A stretch of DNA of 64,000 nucleotides. It comes from Streptomyces sp. NBC_01304. GTDB lineage: Bacteria; Actinomycetota; Actinomycetes; Streptomycetales; Streptomycetaceae. Where the stretch lies: NCBI RefSeq assembly GCF_035975855.1, contig NZ_CP109055.1:186001-250000 (forward strand), in the 5' to 3' direction. A program made the translations under genes and the position numbers. The notes beneath the pieces were generated by a model. That model was given only the letters and a program-made list of their open reading frames with translations. It searched no databases and was not told where the DNA came from. Below, in pieces: positions 27,324 through 35,223 of the stretch (position 1 is its first letter; every line of letters begins with the position of its first letter).

Positions 27324-30300
27324 TCAGATGCGTACGCGGTAGCCCGGTGCGCCGGTGCCGCCGGCGATCACGCCTTGGCTGTCCCAGGCCGGGGTGCCGT
27401 CAGCCTCGGTGACGTTGTGGTAGCCGGTGAGGCCGCCGTTGTCGTCGAGGATGAGGTAGTCCGCTTTGGCGTCGCCGCCGATGTCGGCGAACCGGATCTG
27501 GCTGCCGATCCAGTCCGCGGAGCCGGAGGCGATGTAGCCGCGGTTGTTCCATTTGAGGGTGCCCTCGGCGGTCGTGGTGTTGACGAGGGCGCGGGTGGCA
27601 CCGTTGTTGTCGACGATCAGGTAGTCGGCCTTGGCGTCGCCGCCGATGTCGGCGAACCGGACCTGATCGGCGGTCCAGTCGGATCCGGTGGCGACACTGC
27701 CGCGGTCGTCCCACTTGATGCTGCCGTCGGCAGTCGTGGTGTTGACGAGGGCGCGGGTGGCGCCGTTGGGGCTCAGGACGAGGTAGTCGGCCTTGGCGTC
27801 GCCGCCGATGTCGGCGAACCGGACTTGGGCTGCGGTCCAGTTGGTGGAGCCGGTGGCGATGGTGCCTGCGTCCTTCCAGCCGCCGTGGCCGTCGCCGCCT
27901 TCATTGATGAAGGCGTGCACCGCGCCGTTGGGGCTCAGGACCAGGTAGTCGGCCCTGTTGTCGCCGCCGATGTCGGCGAACCGGACCTGGCCGCCGGTCC
28001 AGTTGGAGGAGCCGGAGGAGATGTAGCCCTGGGCGCTCCACTTGGCGGGGCCGGTGTTCAGCCAGGCGCGGGTGGCGCCGTTGTCGTCGACGACGAGGTA
28101 GTCGGCGCGGCCGTCGCCGTTGATGTCGACGTGGTAGTCCCCGGCGGTGGTGTTCTGGCTGGGTGGTGCGGGCTTGACGTTCACTTCAGCCTTGATCCAG
28201 CCCTTGCCGGCGGTTCCCACCACGCCGCCGAGGAACGCACTGGTCATCTTGGCGTAGCCGTTGTTGTTGGGGTGGAGGTTGTCGTTGAGGTCGGCGGTGG
28301 TCAGGGCGCCCATGCTGACCTGAGAGATCGGGTAGCCCTGTTGGGCACGGTCGGCGACGATCTTCGGGATCGCCTTGTTGTAGGCGTTGACGCGCGCCTG
28401 CACGGTGGGGTCGGTGGCAGGCACCAGGGAAGCGACCACGACCGCAGTGTCAGGTGAGGCGTCGTGGATCTGGTCGATGAGTTTGCCCAGCCGTTGCGGG
28501 GCGGTGCTGACCTGGTAGTTGCGGTTCATGTCGTTGGTGCCGATGTGCAGCAGGACGACGTTGGGCTTGGCGTCGGCCAGCCAGGTTTCGATGTTGGCCT
28601 GGAGCTGGTCGATGCGCCAGCCGGAGTGCCCCTCGTGGCGGGTGCCGTCGGGGTCCTGCTGCGAGCCGACGAACTGGACGTCCTTCACGTCCTGGCCCAA
28701 CTGCTTGGCCAGGGCGGGCCGGTAGCCGGTGCGGGTGTTGCTGCCCACACCCAGGGTGATCGAGTCTCCCAGCGGCATGACCGCCAGGCGCGGCACCTTC
28801 TCCGCCCAGTGCGCGGGCCGCCAGACCGCGGGAGACAGGGAGAAGGAGGTGGTGTAGTCCGGGTCCGCCCTCAGGGACATGTAGGCCGGGTCGTAGTCGC
28901 GGCCGTGCCCCAGAACATAGCCGTCAATATTGCGGATCGTCCCGTTGACGTATTCCCACGCCTGATCACGGCCGCCTGAGGAGCACGGTTCGCCATCGGT
29001 GTATCCATCGGGGTGATCGGGGCCTGCAGTGACAAGCCTCAGGTCAAGGCAGAGCCCGGTGCTGTTGTTGACAACGTGGACTCCCCCAGGCACACCGGAC
29101 GGCTCGAACCGCCACTGCTCGTCGAGCGGGGCGTACGCATCGTCGCGGAGGGTTCCCTCAAAGATCCCGCCCGCCGGGTCGCCGTGGAGCCCCGCCTCGC
29201 TGCGCACCGAGTGGGATGTGGAGGTGTCCGTGATGACCGTGTCGCCGTCGGGGAAGCCGGAGTTGTTCCAGTACCTCAGGTCGACGGGTTCCATGCTCCA
29301 CGCCGACAGCGCGAGGCGGGTGGACACCTCGAGCCTCTCCGCGCCCCCCTCGGGCGCGGCCATGACCTGTCCCCCGGCGGCGTTGATCAGACTCGCTGTA
29401 CTGTAGCGCCACAGCTGGCCGTCTCCCACGGATGCACCAGTCGCGCAGGTCCGCTGGATCGGCATGCGCATCGGGGCGCCGGTCGGGGAGACGCCGTTGA
29501 CGACGTCGAGGCACTGGCCGGAGTGCACGTTCTCCAGTTGGGAGTAGAACTCGCCGCCGACGACCTGGAATCGAGTGGCCCGCCACACCTGCCCCAGACT
29601 GTGACGCCAGGCGCTCTGCTCCACCACGGCGTCGTTGGTCGTCGAGTCGCCGGCCACGCCGATGGCCACGTTCTGTCCCCAGTGGTTCCAGCGGAATCGG
29701 TAGGTGTAGTCCGGGTAGGCCTCGGCGTGCAGCGCGCCGAAGACCACCGGCCAGTGATCGCTGCCTCCGCTGCGGTCCACCGCCGCCCGCCATGTGTGCT
29801 GGGGGAGGTTGGTGACCAGATAGTCCAGGTTGCCGCCCATGAGCTGGGTGCGGCTGTCGTCACCGGCGTGGATGACGCTGGCGTTGTAGATCCCTTGGGT
29901 GCTGCTGAGGTTGCCCGGCTCGCGGTTGAAATCGCCCAGGACGGCCCAGTTCCACTGCGCGCCGCCGTGGATGCGAACGGTGTCCGCCACGTTGCGGACC
30001 ATTTCGGGGGCACTGTTGTTGGCATGCGCTCCGGCGTGGAAGGAGGCGTACGCCATGTGCTCGGCGTCGTCCATGACGACGAGCGCGTTCCGTGCGTTGT
30101 TGACGGCTGCGACCGAGAGCACGCGGGGCATTCGTTCAGCCGTGACCATGCCCACGGGCAGGTTGGCGGTTTGCATCAGATACACATAGCGCCACTCGGG
30201 GCGGGACGCCGTCCCGAGGTTCCAGGTGTACTCGGTGACACCGGCAGGCAGGGGAGGAAATGCGGCGTTCGGTGCCCTGTCGGTCGTTTGCTGGGCGCCG

Positions 30301-30626
30301 GCCGGGGCGGTGGGGACGTTCTGGGCGTTGGCAGGAACCTCCTGCAGCGCGACGACATGGCTGTCCCTGGCCAGGGCTATCGCGCGGCCGCTCCAGTAAC
30401 TGGCTTGGCGCTGCATGTTCCAGGTGGCCAACCGTGCGTTCCCGGGCGCCACGGCCACTGCCTCGGCCGGCTGGACCAGGACCGTGACGAGACCGGCCAA
30501 CAGGGCCAGGATGCAGGTCATGGCGGTCCGGGCACGGTGCGTACGTATCCCGCTCGACCGCCTGGGCCGTGAGCCGGGCCGCAGCCGGCCAAGCGCTTCG
30601 GGCTGCCAACGGGCGCCTGCACGCAC
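27324..30626 (-). CDS. Secreted CdtB-like nuclease/lectin/SGNH esterase/VCBS protein
   Basis: About 1100 residues, exported by a long signal peptide (hydrophobic core ALLAGLVTVL). Residues 67-300 resemble a CdtB/DNase I-type endonuclease: ATWNMQRQ, LQEV (Glu96), LGDFNREP (Asp232, Asn234) and SDHWPV (His291). Residues 310-580 are lectin-like, with QLENVHSGQCLDVVNG and NSTGLCLDL ricin-type units. Residues 612-805 are an SGNH hydrolase: GDSITLG (Ser622), GTNDMN and DNLHPN. The end holds about six VCBS/FG-GAP units of the RFADIGGDxKADYLV form. The GTG at 30626 follows GGAGG/GGGGG; an ATG at 30521 is the alternative. The combination suggests a secreted effector acting on nucleic acid and acylated glycans. 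Confidence 0.75.
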   Translation of the reverse strand: MRAGARWQPEALGRLRPGSRPRRSSGIRTHRARTAMTCILALLAGLVTVLVQPAEAVAVAPGNARLATWNMQRQASYWSGRAIALARDSHVVALQEVPANAQNVPTAPAGAQQTTDRAPNAAFPPLPAGVTEYTWNLGTASRPEWRYVYLMQTANLPVGMVTAERMPRVLSVAAVNNARNALVVMDDAEHMAYASFHAGAHANNSAPEMVRNVADTVRIHGGAQWNWAVLGDFNREPGNLSSTQGIYNASVIHAGDDSRTQLMGGNLDYLVTNLPQHTWRAAVDRSGGSDHWPVVFGALHAEAYPDYTYRFRWNHWGQNVAIGVAGDSTTNDAVVEQSAWRHSLGQVWRATRFQVVGGEFYSQLENVHSGQCLDVVNGVSPTGAPMRMPIQRTCATGASVGDGQLWRYSTASLINAAGGQVMAAPEGGAERLEVSTRLALSAWSMEPVDLRYWNNSGFPDGDTVITDTSTSHSVRSEAGLHGDPAGGIFEGTLRDDAYAPLDEQWRFEPSGVPGGVHVVNNSTGLCLDLRLVTAGPDHPDGYTDGEPCSSGGRDQAWEYVNGTIRNIDGYVLGHGRDYDPAYMSLRADPDYTTSFSLSPAVWRPAHWAEKVPRLAVMPLGDSITLGVGSNTRTGYRPALAKQLGQDVKDVQFVGSQQDPDGTRHEGHSGWRIDQLQANIETWLADAKPNVVLLHIGTNDMNRNYQVSTAPQRLGKLIDQIHDASPDTAVVVASLVPATDPTVQARVNAYNKAIPKIVADRAQQGYPISQVSMGALTTADLNDNLHPNNNGYAKMTSAFLGGVVGTAGKGWIKAEVNVKPAPPSQNTTAGDYHVDINGDGRADYLVVDDNGATRAWLNTGPAKWSAQGYISSGSSNWTGGQVRFADIGGDNRADYLVLSPNGAVHAFINEGGDGHGGWKDAGTIATGSTNWTAAQVRFADIGGDAKADYLVLSPNGATRALVNTTTADGSIKWDDRGSVATGSDWTADQVRFADIGGDAKADYLIVDNNGATRALVNTTTAEGTLKWNNRGYIASGSADWIGSQIRFADIGGDAKADYLILDDNGGLTGYHNVTEADGTPAWDSQGVIAGGTGAPGYRVRI

Positions 30627-31231
30627 AGCTGCCCCCGACCTCCACGGAAGCGATATGCGGCAAGAACGGAGGGAAGGGGGTCTGAGGCCAGGCATGGATC
30701 GTCTTTCCTAGAAGAGTGTGGCAAGGGGCATCCGGATCAGCGGCAGGAAGGCAGTCCCGGACAAGCGGTGCGCACGGGAGCCTCTCGATGGCCCAGTGCT
30801 GCCAAAAGAAGGGGTGCACGGAAGCCGGCCGCCGCCCCGCGCCCCGGCAGGAACAGCCCTCGAAACCGGCGTATGGAGACCGATCCCGAGATGCTGACGC
30901 TGACCACTATCGGGCCCGCCGCTCACGTCCCGCTGACGTTGCGCTGACGCGTGAGGCCTCGCCCGCCCTCAGCCGGCCTGCAGCAAGACAAGAGCCGATC
31001 CGCCAACGGGTCGCCCGGCGCGTTCGGCCGGAACCTGCTGCACCTGCAGGGTGTTGGCATGCACGAGCGGGACTGGAGCAGGGCGAGCATCGACGTTGCG
31101 GCGTGGTCCTTGTCAGGGCCGGGCGGGGCGCCGTCTTTGCCGTAGCGGGGCACGGTCCGCAGACCGGCGCCCTGCTCGACCCGTACGCGGGCGGCGTACA
31201 GCCCCGCCCGTGATCGTGGCGCCTCGTTCCT
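30627..31231. other. Gene-free stretch upstream of the CdtB-like gene
   Basis: About 0.6 kb between two minus-strand genes with no convincing ORF. It must contain the promoter of the large secreted protein; I cannot pick one out. Confidence 0.4.
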
Positions 31232-31678
31232 TCAGCCTGGTTGGCCCGTGTCGTCCGCCTCGAGGCTTGCGCGCAGGGCGGCCAGCGTGGCGGCGAGGCG
31301 TTTCAGATCAGCGGCGGGAACCGTCTGGGTCAGTGCGGCGAGCGCGCTCTCCACCACGGGCCGGGAAGCCGCCAGCACCTTCTCACCCTCGGGCGTGAGG
31401 CGCAGCACGGAGGAGCGGCGGTCCTGCGGGTGCGCGACCCGCACGCACCAGCCCGCGGCCACCAGCCGGTCGACCGCCTTGCTGACGGCCCCCACGGTGA
31501 TGGCCAACTCGCTCACGATGTCGAGCACGCGGCATCCGTCCACCCGGTCGATGATCTGCAGGAACTCGAACTGGCCGAGCGCCAGGCCGTGTTCGGTGCG
31601 CAGGCGCGAGCCGACCGCGTTGTAGAGGCGGGTCTCCACGCGGACGAGATCGAGGAAGACCGGGGTGACGTGGCTCAC
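31232..31678 (-). CDS. MarR-family transcriptional regulator
   Basis: A 148-residue winged-helix repressor: ETRLYNAVGSRLRTEHGLAL, FEFLQIIDRVDGCRVLDIVS, recognition helix ITVGAVSKAVDRLVAAG and wing RVAHPQDRRSSVLRLTPEG, with long dimerisation helices at both ends. The GTG at 31678 has GGAGG at ideal distance; the open frame further upstream is not coding. It is divergent from the hydrolase at 31788 with three matching operators in the 109-bp gap. It probably represses the hydrolase and itself until a phenolic or ester-type ligand binds. Confidence 0.9.
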   Translation of the reverse strand: MSHVTPVFLDLVRVETRLYNAVGSRLRTEHGLALGQFEFLQIIDRVDGCRVLDIVSELAITVGAVSKAVDRLVAAGWCVRVAHPQDRRSSVLRLTPEGEKVLAASRPVVESALAALTQTVPAADLKRLAATLAALRASLEADDTGQPG

Positions 31679-31691
31679 AGAACCTCCAATA

Positions 31692-31705
31692 GATTCCTGG
31701 GAATC
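31692..31705. promoter_or_regulatory. MarR operator 1
   Basis: GATTCCTGGGAATC, a perfect 6-2-6 palindrome just upstream of the MarR start. Confidence 0.65.
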
Positions 31706-31708
31706 ATC

Positions 31709-31718
31709 TTCCCTGGAA
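31709..31718. promoter_or_regulatory. MarR operator 2 (short)
   Basis: TTCCCTGGAA, the TTCC-N2-GGAA core, 3 bp from operator 1. Confidence 0.45.
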
Positions 31719-31741
31719 GCCGGTTGGACACGAGCAGATGC

Positions 31742-31753
31742 ATTCCGAGGAAT
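31742..31753. promoter_or_regulatory. MarR operator 3
   Basis: ATTCCGAGGAAT, the same core on the hydrolase side, 35 bp before its start codon. Confidence 0.6.
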
Positions 31754-31787
31754 CCATCCTCGCATCCCGACCCCATGGAGGCCCACC

Positions 31788-32723
31788 ATGTCCCGACAGC
31801 AACGCCAAGCCCTGGACGCCCTGCTCCGCTCCGCCCCGCAGAGCGAGACGCGACCCACCCCCGACGAAGAGCGCACCTCGTTCGCCGCGGTCATGACGCG
31901 ACCGGCACCGCACGGCGTGACCACCCGCCGGACCGTCCTGGGCGGGCGGCCCGCGCTGGACCTGGAGCCGGCCGGCGCGGCAGACCGTGGCCGGCTGCTC
32001 TTCTTCCACGGCGGCGGCTACGTCATCGGCTCCCCCGACACCCACACCGGCCTGGCCGGTGAACTCGCCGCCCGCGCCGGACTGCGGGCGACATCGGTGG
32101 ACTACCGGCTGGCTCCCGAGCACGTCTTCCCCGCGGCGGTGGACGACGGTCTGGCCGCCTACCGCGACCTGCTGGCCACCGGAGTCGACCCGCGGGAGCT
32201 CGTCGTGGCGGGTGACTCGGCCGGCGGCGGCCTGAGCCTCGCCACCCTGCTCGCCGCCCGCGAGGCGGGACTGCCGCAGCCGGCCGCCGTGGTCGTCTTC
32301 TCCCCGTGGGTCGACCTCACCCTCTCCGGAGCGAGCATGCGCACCAAGGAGGATGCCGACCCGATCTTCACCGAGGCCGACGTACGCGCGTACGCGGATC
32401 TCTACATCGGCTCGGGCGACCGGAGCCACCCCCTGGCGAGCCCGGTGTTCGCCGACCTCTCCGGCCTGCCCCCGCTACTCGTGCAGGTCGGGGCGAACGA
32501 GGTGCTGCTCGACGACGCGGTCCGCCTGGCCGGCCGCGCGGGCGCCGCCGACGTCGAGGCCACGCTGGAGATAGGGCCGGGCCTCCCGCACGTCTACCAG
32601 AGCCAACACGGCCGTCTCGACGAGGCGGACGCCGCACTCGAGCGTGCCGCCCGCTTCCTTGTCAGCCACCTCGACGTCCCGGTCGACGCCGGTCACGTAC
32701 GGGAACGCCTGCTCGCGGTGTGA
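31788..32723 (+). CDS. HSL-type alpha/beta hydrolase (esterase/lipase)
   Basis: A 311-residue hormone-sensitive-lipase family esterase: oxyanion FFHGGGYVIGSP (HGGG 74-77), SVDYRLAPEHVFPAAVDD, nucleophile GDSAGGG (Ser144), the acidic-residue segment LLVQVGANEVLLDDA and the histidine in GLPHVYQ. It is cytoplasmic, as there is no signal peptide. The ATG at 31788 follows GGAGG. Its likely substrates are short-chain esters. Control by the divergent MarR gene is suggested by the shared operators. Confidence 0.92.
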   Translation: MSRQQRQALDALLRSAPQSETRPTPDEERTSFAAVMTRPAPHGVTTRRTVLGGRPALDLEPAGAADRGRLLFFHGGGYVIGSPDTHTGLAGELAARAGLRATSVDYRLAPEHVFPAAVDDGLAAYRDLLATGVDPRELVVAGDSAGGGLSLATLLAAREAGLPQPAAVVVFSPWVDLTLSGASMRTKEDADPIFTEADVRAYADLYIGSGDRSHPLASPVFADLSGLPPLLVQVGANEVLLDDAVRLAGRAGAADVEATLEIGPGLPHVYQSQHGRLDEADAALERAARFLVSHLDVPVDAGHVRERLLAV

Positions 32724-32851
32724 GAGTGACAGGCGGTCAAGTTGCCTGCCACCGAGTGCACCTCGCCGCGGCGGCACACCACCGGCGAGCCGATCATCCC
32801 CTCACCCCCGGCAGCGAAGAATCCAGACTGCGGCCAGATGACCCACAGTGA

Positions 32852-33028
32852 TCACCAATGGTCTCTGACTGCCGTGTCCTGTAACCAGGTGCCGGAGGAG
32901 CTGAGGCTGGCCTTCACCCGCCAGCCCATCCCCAGGCCGCCCATGCCCACCTCGTTCCCGCGGAAGACGAGTTCGTCGATTCCGTTCATGGCGGCGTAGG
33001 CGCAGGACGGGAGGCTGTCCCGGGTCAT
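32852..33028 (-). CDS. Small hypothetical protein, 58 aa
   Basis: Reads MTRDSLPSCAYAAMNGIDEL, then VFRGNEVGMGGLGMGWRVKA and TWLQDTAVRDHW. Its ATG overlaps the stop codon of the upstream fragment (ATGA), the mark of translational coupling. I do not recognise it. The composition (glycine and hydrophobic residues, one cysteine) looks like a real protein rather than a shadow. Confidence 0.4.
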   Translation of the reverse strand: MTRDSLPSCAYAAMNGIDELVFRGNEVGMGGLGMGWRVKASLSSSGTWLQDTAVRDHW

Positions 33029-33175
33029 GGGGACGTAGCACTGGGCTGGTTCGCGTTCTTGGCTTCCCGCTGCTTCTTGCGCAGCTCTTCAGCCTTGCGT
33101 TTCGCTTCGGCCTGTTCTGGGCCGTCCTGCCCGACAGCGACGACGTGCTGCGCGCCCGGTGGTGACCCGCCGCAT
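33025..33175 (-). pseudogene. C-terminal remnant with basic coiled coil
   Basis: One frame gives QHVVAVGQDGPEQAEAKRKA, EELRKKQREAKNANQPSATS and a stop coupled to the 58-residue gene. No start is present; the frame is lost near 33180, next to the SDR gene. The Lys/Glu/Ala helix is typical of the tail of a larger protein. Confidence 0.35.
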
Positions 33176-33195
33176 CCCGGTCTGCCCCTGTCCCA

Positions 33196-34110
33196 CTATC
33201 GAACGCCGGCTGCCTGGTCGTCGTGGTCGGTGGATTCGGAGACCTTGCGCCAGGTGTGCAGTTCGGCAACCTGGGTCTCCAGCTTGGCCAGGGTGAACCC
33301 GTAGGCGTCGGAGCCCAGGACCAGGCGCAGTGGCGGTTCGGCGATCTCGGTGACATCGGCGATCGCGCGGGCGCCCTTGACCGGGTCGCCGGGCTGTGCG
33401 TGGTTCACACCGGCCGCGTGGGTGCGGGTGGCGCCGGCGGTGGAGGCGTAGTCGTCGATGACGTGGGCTTCGGTGTCCAGGCTGGAGGCGTCGAGGAAGT
33501 CGGTGCGGAAGTAGCCGGGCTCGATGAGGGTGACCTTGATGCCGAGCGGGGCGAGTTCGTGGGACATCGCCTCGGTGAAGCCCTCCATGGCGAACTTGGT
33601 TGCGTTGTACAGGCCCCAGCCCGGGATGCCGACGACGCCGGCGACGGAGCTGATGTTGAGGATGTGCCCGGAGCGCTGCTTGCGCAGTTGCGGCAGGATC
33701 GCGCGCTGGACGTTGAGGGCACCGAACACGTTGACGTCGAACGCGGCGCGCACCGCGGTGTCGGAGGCTTCTTCGACGGCGCCGAGCAGGCCACGGCCGG
33801 CGTTGTTCACGACGACGTCGATACGGCCGAACCGCTCGATGGCGGCGTCGGCGGCCTGTTGGACCTGTGCTTCGTCGGTCACATCGACATCCAGCGCGAG
33901 CAGGTTCGCACCCGCCTCGGGCAGCAGGTCGGCGATCCCCGCCGAGCGGCGAGCGGTGGCGACCACCCGGTGGCCGCGGGCGAGGGCCTCGCGGGCAATC
34001 TCCAGACCGAAGCCACGGGAGGCGCCGGTGACAAACCACACCTGCGAGCCGTCCGGGGTGGCGTTGCTGCCGGCGGCGGTGTCGGGCGAGGTGGTGGGAA
34101 GGCTGCTCAT
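33196..34110 (-). CDS. SDR-family NAD(P)-dependent oxidoreductase
   Basis: A 304-residue classical short-chain dehydrogenase: cofactor motif VTGASRGFG (28-36), basic ATARR pointing to NADP, NNAGRG, SSVAG and the catalytic YNATK, followed by a longer substrate-side tail typical of the group that begins VWFVTGASRGFG. The ATG at 34110 follows AGGAGAAG. The substrate cannot be told. It stands alone; the upstream neighbour is the minus-strand WhiB gene. Confidence 0.9.
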   Translation of the reverse strand: MSSLPTTSPDTAAGSNATPDGSQVWFVTGASRGFGLEIAREALARGHRVVATARRSAGIADLLPEAGANLLALDVDVTDEAQVQQAADAAIERFGRIDVVVNNAGRGLLGAVEEASDTAVRAAFDVNVFGALNVQRAILPQLRKQRSGHILNISSVAGVVGIPGWGLYNATKFAMEGFTEAMSHELAPLGIKVTLIEPGYFRTDFLDASSLDTEAHVIDDYASTAGATRTHAAGVNHAQPGDPVKGARAIADVTEIAEPPLRLVLGSDAYGFTLAKLETQVAELHTWRKVSESTDHDDQAAGVR

Positions 34111-34311
34111 GATGGTGCTTCTCCTGGCGGGGGTCGAGGTGCTCCGCGCCGTCATACCGCGGCGCTGACCTCAATGTTTCGCCACCCCAGCCAACCTACC
34201 CAGCCCTCTGCTCAGCGTAGGTCCACCAGAACCACCCTCCGCCCCCACTCCCATGACGCTGCCCGGACGCTGTCCGTGGCGGGGTCGGCGCATTGTGGCC
34301 CGCCGGCTCGG

Positions 34312-34623
34312 TCAGGTACCGGTGAGGGGGAGGTCTACCTGCTGCCGTGCATGCTCTGCACGGGCGGTCCTGAGGAGGGTCCGCCAGGAGGTCACGGTCG
34401 GCCTGCGGCGCAGCAACGCCCGGCGCTCCCGCTCGGTCATCCCACCCCACACACCGAACTCGATGCGCTCATCCAGGGCATAGGCCAAACACTCCGTCTT
34501 GACCTCACAGGCACCACAAATCCGCTTCGCGTCCGACTGCGCGGCCCCCGCCACAAACAGCTCGTCCGGATCCGCCGTGCGGCACGCCGCACGCTCCTCC
34601 CACGCCTCACGGTCGTAGTCCAC
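34312..34623 (-). CDS. WhiB-family iron-sulfur regulator
   Basis: A 103-residue WhiB-like protein that binds a [4Fe-4S] cluster and works with the principal sigma factor. Cysteines C14, C36, C39 and C45 are in standard spacing (C-x21-C-x2-C-x5-C), followed by the GVWGG turn (57-61) and a basic C-terminus ERRALLRRRP that contacts DNA. The GTG at 34623 follows GAGGGG. The upstream frame extension is not coding. Which Wbl subclass it belongs to is unclear. Confidence 0.92.
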   Translation of the reverse strand: MDYDREAWEERAACRTADPDELFVAGAAQSDAKRICGACEVKTECLAYALDERIEFGVWGGMTERERRALLRRRPTVTSWRTLLRTARAEHARQQVDLPLTGT

Positions 34624-34975
34624 TGCCCCGCCCCTCAAATACCTTGTGGATGACTGTAGTTGACCGGTGACACTACGCCACACTTCTGATCTTCCACAGC
34701 CTCTCACCAGCACCTGAACAGACAGTGACCGGCGTCGCACTGCCCACCCATGGCCCACGTGCCGTCAGTGGTGATTGCCATCCGGCAAGAGCACGGCCTG
34801 CGGTCGGTGAGCGGGCGAGGCGACGCTGTGCGCGCCGTCCGGTGTCGCTGGTCAGAAGGTGAGGAGCCGAACCAGTGGCACCACCACGGCCCATCCGCCG
34901 CATTCCACTCACTGCGCTCATTATTTGCGTTGGAAATTAAGCAGTTCACCACGCAATGATCGCGTTTATGATCTC

Positions 34976-35004
34976 TTGACAGTCATGCCGGGCGGCAGTA
35001 ATTT
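34976..35004 (+). promoter_or_regulatory. Predicted sigma70-type promoter for the 35.2-40.6 kb pair
   Basis: TTGACA (34976-34981), a 17-bp spacer and TAATTT (34999-35004), set in unusually AT-rich sequence for this genome. If used, the transcript would carry a leader of about 210 nt before the gene at 35224. Confidence 0.55.
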
Positions 35005-35223
35005 CCTTCTTCAGCGCAATAGGGGCGGAGAATCTCTTACGGGCACTGGGGGCATGGCCGGTTTTCATCAGGCTCTTCCAATTGATACGTCATATCGCGT
35101 CGGCATGGGGGTTGCCTACGTTTCATCGTGGCGACCAAAAGCCAATCAGCGGCACTGCTGCGCAGCAAATGCGCCCGCAGTGCCACGCGTCTTTCCTTCC
35201 ACCTCGGCCAAGGTCGTGACCCG

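Noticed and set aside
27400..28140. Repetitive DNA that could be mistaken for a tandem repeat or CRISPR
   Set aside because: The periodicity comes from the VCBS protein repeats; units are about 170 bp and unequal, with no spacer pattern.
29013..30572. 519-codon plus-strand frame opposite the CdtB-like gene
   Set aside because: Shadow frame; the nuclease motifs lie on the other strand in order.
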